From positions 930,001 to 994,000 of the forward strand of contig NC_016458.1 in NCBI RefSeq assembly GCF_000226115.1: DNA of 64,000 nt. Reading direction: 5' to 3'. The DNA is from Thermothielavioides terrestris NRRL 8126. Its lineage: Eukaryota > Ascomycota > Sordariomycetes > Sordariales > Chaetomiaceae. This document shows positions 55,591 through 64,000 of the stretch, one piece after another. Position numbers and translations under genes: made by a program. The first letter of the stretch is position 1. Each line of letters opens with the position of its first letter. A model generated the notes under the pieces. That model was not told the DNA's origin, did not search any database, and saw only the letters and a list, made by a program, of their open reading frames with translations.

Positions 55591-56939
55591 TCAGTCGTCC
55601 TTATCGGCATCCCTGATCTCTCCTCCAAACAGACCGAGCAAGAAGTCCAGCCACCACATGAGCTTCCAGTACAGGCTGGCCCTGTTCCAATCAAACTCGC
55701 CCATCTCCGTGCGCGGCACCTCGCTCCCGATCATGGCGCCGTTGAACCACCGGAGGAACGGAATGTGGTTCGCGATGCGCTGGGTGAAGGACGGCGCGGG
55801 AAGCAGCGCCTGCTCCACGGGGAGCAGCTTCGCCTTCCGCACGGTGGGTATGACCCTGCAGAATTCGTCGTCGTGCTTCTCCTGCGGTGCGGGTACAACG
55901 CCGGCGCCGCTCCCCCCAGTAGCTGCTTGCCCTATGACTGTGCTGGAAGAGATGGTGCTGCTGTTCACGGTCATGGTATCGGCGGTTGCCGAAGACGAGG
56001 CCTGCGAGTGCGGTGGAGACCAGTTGAAGCCCCCGGGTTGCTGCGCACCGAACCCGGACTGCGTCCTCGAGTGCCGCCGGCGCAGGGGCGTCTCGCGCAG
56101 CCCGCTGCCTAGGTAGGATTGGTCGGGAATGGCTTCGTCGCGGGATGGCGGGATCCCTTGGTACGGCTCGGCGTAGACGAGGTGGCCGAGTATCTTCTGC
56201 GGGGAGGCGAAGATGGCCGCATCTGCCGCTTCATGCGACTCGAACGTCACTTTCACCCAATGCTCGCCGCCGTCTGCTTTGTTGACCTTGGCGCGCTCCT
56301 CGGGAGTGAGAGCGCGCCGGCGAGTGAAGGCCGGATCGCGCAGCTCCGACTTGTAGCGCCGGCTCTCGACTGGTGGTTCGCGCGGGTAATCTTCGCAAAT
56401 CCTGCCGGCGAGTTGTTCATAGTGGTTGATCGCGGCGTACTGTTGCTGCGACGAGCGGTATCCGCGCAGTATTACCTCGGTGGGGACAAGTTGCTTCTGG
56501 AATCGGTTCTGCGAAGGCGTCGCTGCGTCGTCACGCAGCTGGGCAGCGCTTTGGGACGATACGGACGCGGCGACGCTTGGTCTTCGTTGGGCTGTCGCCG
56601 GCGTGTTTTGGGCTTGCGGCGCATTCTGGTTTTGAGTCGCAAGCCAGCTGCTAAACACTTTGTCCGCTGCTGCTATCGTGGGGTCTTCTTTCCGCGCCGG
56701 CGTGGCGGTCTTCGACCTCGTTCGCCGCGTCGACTTGCCAAAGGAGCCGGTTTCGTGGGTCATCTTCCTTGACCGGAGAGACCCGTCTTGCCTGACGATC
56801 CAGCTGGTTAGATACTGCAGTATGTAAGCGGGGAATTCGGAACCACGCACGAAAAGACCATGGCGTAGGGTCTTTGAATGCCGTCGTCGCCGACATAGAG
56901 CTCTTCGTCGGGAACATTGTGTAGAATTAACGGAGCCAT
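55591..56939 (-). CDS. nup53: Nucleoporin NUP53 (Nup35-type RRM)
   Basis: Two exons (56939-56851 and 56791-55591) encode about 429 aa. Nup53 is part of the inner ring of the nuclear pore and binds Nup170 and Nup93-type subunits and membranes. The first exon gives [20 protein letters not shown], the usual start of fungal Nup53. It joins through a 59-bp intron with CTAAC branch site to [10 protein letters not shown]. The Nup35-type RRM lies in about residues 135-245 ([51 protein letters not shown]). The C-terminus holds an amphipathic helix with [16 protein letters not shown], the known membrane-binding end of the family. The second exon's open frame continues upstream of the true acceptor, which hides the splice. 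Confidence 0.93.
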
Positions 56940-57309
56940 AACGCTAGCGGGGCAGGTAGTAAGAGAGAAAGAGGCGCAAAATTCAACGTCAGCAGCCAAT
57001 GAAATGCAGAGCTTTTCCTTGAATGCAGCTTTGGCACGCTTGCTGTGAGTGCTGGCGTCAAACAACCTGAGAGGCTTTCGATCGACGCGGGTTTTCAGCG
57101 CGCAGAGCGTCTGGTTGACACGGCGCTGCAAATCTGCCCCAGCAACACAGCACCATTGGCGCCAAAATTACCCGACTGCCTTAAAGTTTAGTTACCGAAT
57201 GGGGCGGCAAAACGCGTGGGTCATGTTAGCGCTACCTCACGTTAAGCGTAGTCACTGGCGTCAAGACTTCTCCCCACAATTCCATTGACAGAGACGCATC
57301 TACACAATA
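56940..57309. other. Spacer between nup53 and the transposon block
   Basis: About 370 bp of nup53 promoter and flank up to the left terminal repeat. Nothing else was recognised. Confidence 0.5.
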
Positions 57310-57363
57310 ATCCGTACTGTGTACGGAGGTCGCTACCAAATGAATCCGCTCACCGCCTTCAAT
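57310..57363 (+). repeat. Left terminal inverted repeat, 54 bp
   Basis: Exact reverse complement of 61924-61977. Begins ATCCGTACTGTGTACGG; this outer end itself contains the short inverted repeat TCCGTAC/GTACGGA. Confidence 0.95.
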
Positions 57364-57410
57364 GCCAAGATTGCCAAGACTGTAAGCCATTGTAAGGTAA
57401 TCTACCGGAT

Positions 57411-57537
57411 CCTGGCTCTGCAAGATGCCTCCTGGCTCTGCGGGAGCCTCCTGGCTCTGCAAGATGCCTCCTGGCTCTGCGAGTGCCTCCTGGCTCTGCG
57501 AGTGCCTCCTGGCTCTACGAGTACCTCCTAGCTCTGG
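57411..57537. repeat. Subterminal minisatellite, 19-20 bp unit
   Basis: About six and a half copies of CCTGGCTCTGCGAGTGCCT and its variants in tandem, just inside the left terminal repeat of the Tc1/mariner element. No matching copy is seen near the right end. Confidence 0.9.
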
Positions 57538-58474
57538 ATCCAACTACTTTATTAGGAAAAAGTAAGGCTATTTAGTGCTTGGCCTAGGGCCTAAAACAAC
57601 ATTTTGCCAACGTTCTTTGGCCCTCCCCTCTATATATTCGTTACCGCCTTGGCAACGAATAACCTCCTAGATATGATATAGGATCCTTTCGATCTATCGT
57701 TGTATCCTCTATTGTTCTAGATCCTCCTATGCCTACTTCTAAACTATCTTGGCCTAGGCTTTGCTCTTTAGAGCTCCCTTCTTCGTTGTAACCCGCTTTA
57801 AATATAGCTAATATAGCTCGATTATATTGAGGTTAGGGGAGTTAGGGCACTAGGTTATCCTAGATACCTCTATAGCTAAGAAGATAGTTGCTTATATATA
57901 GTAGGTGTAAAATAGTGCTAGATCTTCCTAAACAAAAGCATCTGGCCTACACTGCTTAGTATAAAGGATAAGCTTCTTTAATAGGATCTCCTTCTAGTAC
58001 TGATACTAGTCAACACTATTGCCTATTCACTATATAAGCTTACTATACTTAGTATCTTATTTCTATTAAGGAGCTTACCTACCTAGATTTCAAAGCCCTA
58101 AACACTTTATCTTAGTCTCCAACTCCCATTGTTTATAAAGAATAGGTTCGAGCTCAGTGTTCATCTTTTTAAAGTCCTTCTCAGCTTCTTTTCTCTCCTT
58201 TATAGTCTCTAGATACTAGATGTAATATAGCCCCTTCGAATCGTAGGAAAAATAGCCCTAGAACTGGAACTTAGTATATCTTTTCTATTGTTTATAAATA
58301 TAGGATTTAACGAACTTGTCTTTTAGAGTCCTTTAAACGTAGTAGCTACTACAACGATGATTTAAGACAATAGAGGTCTCGTTAGACTAGATAACTCGCT
58401 TCTAATCTTCGAGGGTCCAATGTTAATAACAAAGATAGAACTTTAAACGCTCTTTCTTTATCTTCTCTATTAGG

Positions 58475-58479
58475 CTAGG
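58475..58479. repeat. Left target-site duplication of the LTR array
   Basis: CTAGG directly before LTR 1, identical to the five bases directly after LTR 4 (61345-61349). Confidence 0.9.
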
Positions 58480-58757
58480 TGTTACACGCAGTTGTGGGAC
58501 ACCTGTGGCCACCTGTGGCCAACTGTGCAAGTGTGGGCCTACTGGGCCCCACAACAGCACTGGGCCCCACAACAGCACTGGGCCCTGCAACAGTGCACAG
58601 GCCACCACACTCCTGTATTTAGGAGGGCACTTGCCCGCATCTCACACTCTTGCAAAAAACAGACGATCTTGCACTCCTTCCGAAGCTCCTGCTTGGTTTG
58701 AGTGCGCCGCTGCTTTGGCTGACGAGGCCGGGCAGCACCCACTTTGTTTGTATAACA
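58480..58757 (+). repeat. LTR 1 of the array
   Basis: 278 bp, starting TGTTACACG and ending TATAACA. Contains short internal duplications of GGGCCCCACAACAGCACT. Confidence 0.9.
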
Positions 58758-59401
58758 AGTGGTGCCCACTACTGAACTCGAACCTGTGCGATGAACTATA
58801 AGACTCCTTTGTGTTCATCAACAGTGTGCCCGAGCAGTACCGCGTCATGTGGCTTAGGCAACCACATGCGGGCGCAGGTGCCCCGAGTGCCCTGCCAGGA
58901 AGCACTTATGGTTTTGCTTACTTGGGTGGTCTCTAAGTATTGCGAAGCCCTCGAGCTCCTAAGACCTAACCTAGAGGTCGATATCCAGGGCAACAACGTC
59001 AATCGCGACCTTCAACACTTCGTCGCCCCGGCTCGGCTCCCAAAGACCACGTCAATCGCGACTACTTTCCAAGACCTCGTCGCCCCGGCCCGGCTCCCAT
59101 CCTTCCAACCGTCAATTGCGACCACTTTTTCCAAGACCTCGTCGCCCTAGCCCGGCTCCTATCCTTCCGACCGCTCCAACCTCCGACCGATCAATCGCTC
59201 CAATCATTCGCCCCGATCAAAGAACTCGACCGGCCAATCGCCTCGATCAAAGAACCCAACCAGCTAGTCGCCCCAATCAAGGAACCCAACAGGTGGATTG
59301 AATGGATTGAATAGATTGAATAGATTGGATGGTTGAGGTGCAAAATACAATAGATTTACAAGCTGAGGACAGCTTTTCTATTTGTTTGTAGGGGGGGCAA
59401 T
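58758..59401 (+). other. Internal region 1 of the LTR element
   Basis: 644 bp with three imperfect ~55-62-bp subrepeats (around 59000-59160) built on GTCAATCGCGACC...CCTCGTCGCCCC, then three short copies of a CGCCCCGATCAAAGAAC-like unit. Ends in the polypurine tract at ~59390-59401. Short open frames exist but no gag or pol motif is seen. Confidence 0.8.
58760..58784 (+). other. Primer-binding site 1, tRNA 3' end complement
   Basis: Starts two bases after LTR 1. Its reverse complement has a T-arm core GGTTCGAG followed by an acceptor strand and GGGCACCA, so 25 nt match a tRNA 3' end including CCA. Confidence 0.8.
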
Positions 59402-59647
59402 TGTTATACGCAGCTGTAGCCACCTGTGGCCAACTGTGCAAGTGTGGGCCCACTAGGCCCCACAATAGCACTGGGCCCCGCAACAGTGCACAGGCCACTA
59501 CACTCCTGTATTTAGGAGGGCACTTGCCCACATCTCACACTCTTATAAAACAGACGATCTTGCACTCTTCCAAAACTCCTGCTTGGTTTGAGTGCTCCGC
59601 TGCCTTGGCTAACGAGGCTAGGTAGCACCTACTTTGTTCGTATAACA
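59402..59647 (+). repeat. LTR 2 of the array
   Basis: 246 bp, TGTTATACG to TATAACA. Shorter than LTR 1 because it has one fewer copy of the internal GGGCCCC-type duplication and a small deletion near its start. Confidence 0.88.
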
Positions 59648-60250
59648 AGTGGTGCCTACTACTGGACTCGAACCTATACGATGAACCGCGATAAGACTCC
59701 TTTTTAAAGGAGCTAGCGTTCATCAACAGCGTGCCCAAGCAGTACCGCGTCATATAGCTTAGGCAACCATATGCGGGCGTAGGTGCCCCGAGTGCCCTGC
59801 CAAGAAGCACTTGTAGTTTTGCTTACTTGGGTGGTCTCTAAGTATTACGAAGCCCTCGAGCTCCTAAGACCTAACCTAGAGGTCGATATCCAGGGCAACA
59901 ACGTCAATCGTGACCTTCAACACTTCGTTGCCCTGGCTCAGCTCCCAAAGACCATGTCAATCGCAACCACTTTTTCCAAGACCTCGTCGCCCTGGCCCAG
60001 CTCCCATCCTTCCAACCGTCAATTGCAACCACTTTTTCCAAGACCTCGTCGCCCCAGCCTGGCTCCTATCCTTCCGACCACGCCAACCTCCAACCAATCA
60101 ATCGCTCCAATTAATCGCCCCGACCAGTCGCCCCGATCAAGGAACCCAACAGGTGGATTGAATAGTTGAATAGTTAGATGGTTAAGGTGCAAAATACAAT
60201 GGACTTGCAAGCTGAGGACAGCTTTTCTATTTGTTTGTGGGGGAGGCAAT
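59648..60250 (+). other. Internal region 2 of the LTR element
   Basis: 603 bp. A primer-binding site at 59650-59674 and polypurine tract GTGGGGGAGGCAAT at ~60237-60250. Again three subrepeats of the ~55-60-bp type. No coding capacity. Confidence 0.8.
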
Positions 60251-60542
60251 TGTTACACACAGTTGTGGGACACCTGTGGCCACCTGTAGCCAACTGTGCA
60301 AGTGTGGGCCTACTAGGCCCCACAACACCACTGGGCCCCACAACAGCACTAGGCCCCGCAACAGTGCACAGGCCACCTTACACACAGGCCACCACACTCC
60401 TATATTTAGGAGGGCACTTGCCCACATCTTACACTCTTGCAAAAACAGACGATCTTACACTCCTCCAAAGCTCCTACTTGGTTTAAGTACGCTACTGCCT
60501 TGGCTAACGAGGCCGAGCAGCAACCACTTTGTTCATGTAACA
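60251..60542 (+). repeat. LTR 3 of the array
   Basis: 292 bp, TGTTACACA to GTAACA. Longest copy, with an extra duplicated stretch near the ACAGGCCACC segment (about 60368-60392). Confidence 0.88.
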
Positions 60543-61067
60543 AGTGGTGCCTACTACTAGACTCGAACCTATACGATAAACCGCGATAAAACTCCTTTTA
60601 AGGGAGCCAACGTTCATCAACAGCGTGCCTAAGCAGTACCACGTCATGTGGCTTAGGCAACCACATACGGGCGCAAGTGCCCCGAGTGCCCTGCCAAGAA
60701 GCACTTATAGTTTTGCTTACTTAGGTGGTCTCCAAGTATTGCGAAGCCCTCGAGCTCCTGAGACCTAACCTGGAGGTCGATATCCAGGGCAACAACGTCA
60801 ATCGCAACCTCTTTCCAAAACCTCGTCGCCCCGGCCCGGCTCCCATCCTTCCAACCGCTCCAACCTCCGACCGATCAATCGCTCCAATCGATCGCCCCAG
60901 CCAGTCGCCCCGATCAAAGAACCTGACTGGCCAGTCGCCCCAATCAAGGAACCCAACAGGTGGATTGAATAGATTGAAATGGTTGAATAGTTGGATAGTT
61001 GAGGTGCAAGATACAATGGAATTGCAAGCTGAGGACAGCTTTTCTGTTTGTTTGTGGAGGGGGCAAT
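60543..61067 (+). other. Internal region 3 of the LTR element
   Basis: 525 bp, the shortest unit, with only one ~55-bp subrepeat. Primer-binding site at 60545-60569 and polypurine tract GTGGAGGGGGCAAT at ~61054-61067. Confidence 0.8.
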
Positions 61068-61344
61068 TGTTATACGCAGTTGTAGGATACCTGTAGCCAC
61101 CTGTGGCCAACTGTGCAAGTGTAGGCCTACTGGGCCCCACAACAGCACTGGGCCCCACAACAGCACTGGGCCCCGCAACAGTACACAGGCCACCACACTC
61201 CTGTATTTAGGAGGGCACTTGCCCGCATCTCACACTCTTGCAAAAAACAGACGATCTTGCACTCTTCCAAAACTCCTGCTTGGTTTGAGTGCTCCGCTAC
61301 TTTGGCTGACGAGGCCGGGCAGCACCCACTTTGTTCGTGTAACA
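61068..61344 (+). repeat. LTR 4 of the array
   Basis: 277 bp, TGTTATACG to GTAACA, directly followed by the CTAGG target duplication and then by Tc1/mariner sequence. Confidence 0.9.
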
Positions 61345-61349
61345 CTAGG
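61345..61349. repeat. Right target-site duplication of the LTR array
   Basis: CTAGG, identical to 58475-58479. Confidence 0.9.
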
Positions 61350-61923
61350 CTTATATGTTGGCTTTATCTTCTTTATACCTATAGTACAAAGAATATACTA
61401 GACGGTCATTGGCAAGACTGTATTACCTAGCTTAGCTGAGATATAAGTGTATGTTATCTCCTAGCTAAACTGGTTTTTACGAACCTTCTTTAAAACGGCC
61501 TCTTTAGTTTAATCGCTTTGCTTCGAAGGACAGCTAGTCTTTAGAGTATCGTAGATATGTTCGTTACGAAGAACTAGGAGAGAGGCATTAGGATCAAAGC
61601 TATATACAAGAGCTCTATTAGCTAGGTCGTTCAAAGTACAGGGTTTGACGCTAGTAAGCTCTTTAACCTACTTATTATTAAGCTGAACAATCAGCTTAAG
61701 AGTAAGCACTTAAGCCTATATAGCAATATCGTAGTAAACCATTGTAAAAAGAGGCTATTGAAGAGGTTAGTTGAGGAAGATAATAGAAAAAAGGGGGTTG
61801 TTGAAAAGGGGAGAGGTTCGAAGATGATAGAAAAAGACGTAAATTGAGGGGTAGACCTTCCTAATTTGGATAAATGGATAGATCTATATGTCTATGTAAA
61901 TATAGGCTAATTCTGCCGGCTCG

Positions 61924-61977
61924 ATTGAAGGCGGTGAGCGGATTCATTTGGTAGCGACCTCCGTACACAGTACGGAT
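61924..61977 (-). repeat. Right terminal inverted repeat, 54 bp
   Basis: Exact reverse complement of the left terminal repeat at 57310-57363, despite heavy mutation of the interior. Confidence 0.95.
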
Positions 61978-61994
61978 GCGAATAACGTTAACGT

Positions 61995-62016
61995 GTAATC
62001 AACTTGCTTTGATTAC
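61995..62016. repeat. Perfect 8-bp hairpin arms
   Basis: GTAATCAA and TTGATTAC separated by CTTGCT, just outside the transposon and about 180 bp before the atg29 start. The surroundings have several TAACG motifs. Function unknown. Confidence 0.6.
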
Positions 62017-62195
62017 CGGATAACGCCAGCAGATTGCATAGCGTTACCTAGCATAACGTCAGGTAACGGCAGATATGTAATCATGCCCTTGCAATCTGCC
62101 CCAAATGCTTGGCCGCTTGGCACTTTCCTCTTTCAATTACACGAGCAGGCATCCTGGCCGCAGCAGCCTTCTTCCCCCGATCAAACAAGCTCACC

Positions 62196-63890
62196 ATGGA
62201 ATCGAGGAAGAGGTTAGAGGATCCCGCGGCGGACAGACGACAGAGCCCTGAGCAAGCTGCCGAAGAACAACGAGAGCCGCGATACCATGTCTACATCCGG
62301 CTGCCCTTTAACCGCGGCGACTTCGTTGAACCCGGAACAGTGAGTTTCGCACTGTGCCTTCCATGCCGTGCTGTGTGCTGTGCTGCGCAGTGCTGACCTA
62401 CTCATCCCAAGGTAAACTGGAGCGAGAGGAAGTCGGAGGCTCTGTGGAGCATCATTTCTGACGCTTCGGTGGATAATGTCGATTGTACGTTCTATCCCAT
62501 CCCGCAGAGTTTGACCTTGTTGCTGACTGGCTGTGAAGGGAACCAGCTGTGAGTCCGTCAGAACTCTGGAGCAGGAGCACATCGCTGACACCGTGCCAAG
62601 AGCGGTCCAGTTCGATGTCACCGTTGAATTCCTTTTGCAGATGGCCAACTACCTGACGGAGCGCCATACATCCCAGCTCAGGGCACAGATGCTGAAGGCA
62701 GCTGCCGGTCGGGGTTCCAGCGCTCCGTCGCCTGTCCCTGGCGCCGATGCTCCCGGGGCCCACCCGGCAACGGCAGAACCCATGAGACGCACCAATTCAG
62801 GGGCCGGCCGCGCCCCTTCCGCGCTTTCGATGCGCAAGGAGACCGCCACGCCTCTTGCGAAGAACCTGGCGGAAGCCAGCGGGGCCGCCGCCGGACCGTC
62901 AGTTAGAACGGCGTTTCCCAGCCGGCCCGGAAGCACTCGAAACTCATCGGCCAACACGCCGGTTCCTTCCCAGAACCCACCAAGTAGCAGGCCGGGGACA
63001 GCAACCCGAACGAGTGATCCTCCAAGACGCCCGCTCTCGCACCTGCAAAACACGGCTGCCCACCAACAACAGCGCCTCGAACAACAGGACAACACCGGGG
63101 CACCACCGAGCCCGGCGGCGTCCACGTCCTCATCCCCCAGCTCCTCCTCCGAGAGCCTCGTCGAGAGCCGCATCATCCGGCGCCCACCACGATTCACCAA
63201 ACCCAAAGACGTCCGGGGCGGCGGCAACAGCGACCGGCCGGCCGGCGACGATGACGATGACGATGACGTCGAGGCCGCATTCCTGCCACCTCAGAAGCAC
63301 CAAGTCGATTCCGCCCCTAGCCCGGTCGGCGGGAGCCAAGACCTGGGCGCAACGCTGCGCGGCGATATGCGCCATCTTGTGGGCCGGCGCGGGGGGGATG
63401 CTAACCAGTCGCAGACGTCGGACTCGTCGGTGAGCTCAGCGGCTATTGTCTCGCCCCCGCCGGCGACGGCGGGAGCGCGCGCGGGCGCTGGCGCGGGCGC
63501 GGGAGAGACGGCCGGCCGGCGGGCAACTTCTACGCGGCAGGGTCTTCAGGGGCCGCTGTCGCCGAGGCGGACAGCGGAGTTGGCGGGCAGGGGGCCGGGC
63601 CAGGGCGGTGCTAAGGGCAGGGGGACGTCGAGGGAGGGGAGTGACGGGACGCCTAGTATGGGGAGCAGTTTTAGTGATCTGGATGGTGGGTTCCGCTCTC
63701 AACCTCTCCTGTGTTTCGTTTCGGCTGACGATGCGTTGCGACAGATGCTTCGGTCACGCAGTCGGCGCTCGAAGAAGCGCTCGCCAGTGGCATGCAGGAC
63801 GGGACCATCGGCAGCCGGATGAGCGTCATTGGGGGCACGATCGGGCATGCCCTCCGGAGCAGGTACCTGCCCAAGTCGAATCGGCATTAA
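62196..63890 (+). CDS. atg29: Autophagy-related protein 29
   Basis: Five exons (62196-62339, 62412-62484, 62539-62548, 62601-63685, 63745-63890) encode about 485 aa. Atg29 joins Atg17 and Atg31 in the scaffold that starts phagophore assembly. The conserved N-terminal domain reads YHVYIRLPFNRGDFVEP, VNWSERKSEALWSIIS and then DWNQLAVQFDVTVEFLLQ. This last block exists only if a 10-nt exon 3 is included. TERHTSQLRAQM closes the domain. The middle (about 100-430) is a disordered Ser/Pro-rich region. The C-terminal exon gives DASVTQSALEEALASGMQDG and ALRSRYL, a conserved fungal end. The start ATG is in good context (CACCATGG). The gene lies 219 bp from the transposon block. Confidence 0.9.
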
Positions 63891-64000
63891 GCTATGGGTC
63901 ATGAATGATGGTTTGGATCCGGGAGTTAAGGTGTTCTTTTCGGCTCGGACTTTCCCGTTGGTGCGGCTTTTCTGTTGCTTAAGAGGACGTTCCCTGGTTT

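Larger units (their letters stand above)
58480..61344 (+). mobile_element. Tandem array of a short non-autonomous LTR retrotransposon (four LTRs, three internal regions)
   Basis: The order is LTR-internal-LTR-internal-LTR-internal-LTR, with neighbouring units sharing one LTR. All four LTRs begin TGTTA and end TAACA. Each internal region starts with a primer-binding site two bases after the LTR. It ends with a G-rich polypurine tract just before the next LTR. Internal regions are only 644, 603 and 525 bp and have no gag or pol, so this is a TRIM-like element mobilised by another retrotransposon. A 5-bp duplication (CTAGG) flanks the whole array, meaning it inserted, or grew from, a single insertion. 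Copies differ mainly by C-to-T and G-to-A changes. Confidence 0.88.
57568..61742 (-). pseudogene. Tc1/mariner transposase pseudogene, split by an LTR array
   Basis: The 5' part (61742 to ~61350, minus strand) begins with an ATG and reads as a degraded N-terminal DNA-binding domain. Pieces such as QALTL-like ALTLKLI, AxELxSxK and a GFDPNAS-like block survive between stops. The 3' part (58474 to 57568) contains HWTLED*KRVI*SNETS, a LNHR...KDKFVKS block, WELET and the terminal GGNEYIEGRA before a stop at 57568-57570. These are hallmarks of the common ascomycete Tc1 transposase with a DDE core. Tryptophan codons have turned into TAG stops, as expected from G-to-A RIP damage. The LTR array (58475-61349) interrupts it. 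No working protein can be made. Confidence 0.85.
57310..61977 (-). mobile_element. RIP-damaged Tc1/mariner DNA transposon interrupted by an LTR array
   Basis: Perfect 54-bp inverted terminal repeats bound the element (57310-57363 and 61924-61977). Removing the inserted LTR array and one target duplication leaves about 1.8 kb, the normal size of fungal Tc1/mariner elements. The interior is AT-rich with many TAG/TAA codons. Translated on the minus strand it still shows fungal Tc1-type transposase blocks. I could not find a convincing TA target duplication outside the terminal repeats. It is a dead element. Confidence 0.88.

Noticed and set aside
58760..58810. Possible tRNA gene on the minus strand
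   Set aside because: Only the T-arm and acceptor 3' half with CCA are present, no D-arm or 5' acceptor strand, CCA is not genome-encoded in eukaryotic tRNAs, and it sits two bases after an LTR in each unit. It is a primer-binding site.
58791..61401. Small proteins encoded by open frames of 60-145 aa inside the LTR array
   Set aside because: Frames run across LTR and subrepeat borders, differ between units and contain no gag, protease or polymerase motif.
57300..61985. TA or 8-10-bp target duplication for the outer transposon
   Set aside because: Bases beside the two 54-bp TIRs (ending CAATA on the left and GCGAATA on the right) do not form a clean duplication; the weak AATA match is not adjacent on the right side.

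Overview
This window is nuclear DNA of a filamentous ascomycete, most likely a member of the Sordariales (Neurospora/Chaetomium side). Four things point there. Genes are compact, with introns of about 45-90 bp carrying CTRAC-like branch points. Gene content is typical of filamentous fungi (Zn2Cys6 regulator, ferric reductases, fungal-type MIC19, ATG29, IVY1, NUP53). A dispersed single 5S rRNA-like copy is present. A Tc1/mariner copy shows the C-to-T/G-to-A damage of repeat-induced point mutation (RIP). No long ribosomal, telomeric or viral sequence was seen. I support 22 protein-coding genes, one diverged 5S rRNA gene or pseudogene, and one nested transposon block.

Layout. 1.3-10.6 kb: phosphoserine phosphatase (-), PAPS reductase (+), a GPI-anchored two-fasciclin-domain protein (+), TYW3 wybutosine synthesis (+), MICOS subunit MIC19 (-). 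13.4-24.2 kb: a ferric reductase (+), 2-isopropylmalate synthase (+), importin beta-1 (+). 26.6-36.8 kb: a FarA/CTF1-like Zn2Cys6 regulator (+), ISD11 (+), an unrecognised acidic/basic nuclear-type protein (+), palmitoyltransferase ERF2 (-). 37.8-46.2 kb: a small mitochondrial membrane protein (+), NC2-beta/Dr1 (-), and a divergent short-chain dehydrogenase / FAD oxidoreductase pair. 46.2-57 kb: a second, much larger ferric reductase (+), a 5S rRNA-like sequence, an extradiol LigB/DODA dioxygenase (-), acyl-protein thioesterase (+), an IVY1-like I-BAR protein (+), NUP53 (-). 57.3-62.0 kb: a RIP-damaged Tc1/mariner element split by a tandem array of four LTRs. 62.2-63.9 kb: ATG29 (+).

The genes are mostly unrelated housekeeping genes, not one pathway. 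Loose themes are amino-acid and sulfur metabolism (SER2, MET16, LEU4), iron (two ferric reductases, ISD11) and palmitoylation (ERF2 adds and APT1 removes S-acyl groups). Exon structures were built by hand from splice signals, reading-frame continuity and family motifs. Coordinates given for multi-exon genes run from start codon to stop codon.

The most notable observations are: the nested LTR array with an intact 5-bp target duplication and primer sites reaching into the tRNA T-arm; the diverged 5S rRNA copy; a 10-nt microexon that restores the DWNQLA motif of ATG29; a GC-AG intron in TYW3; and an 8-nt first coding exon in LEU4.
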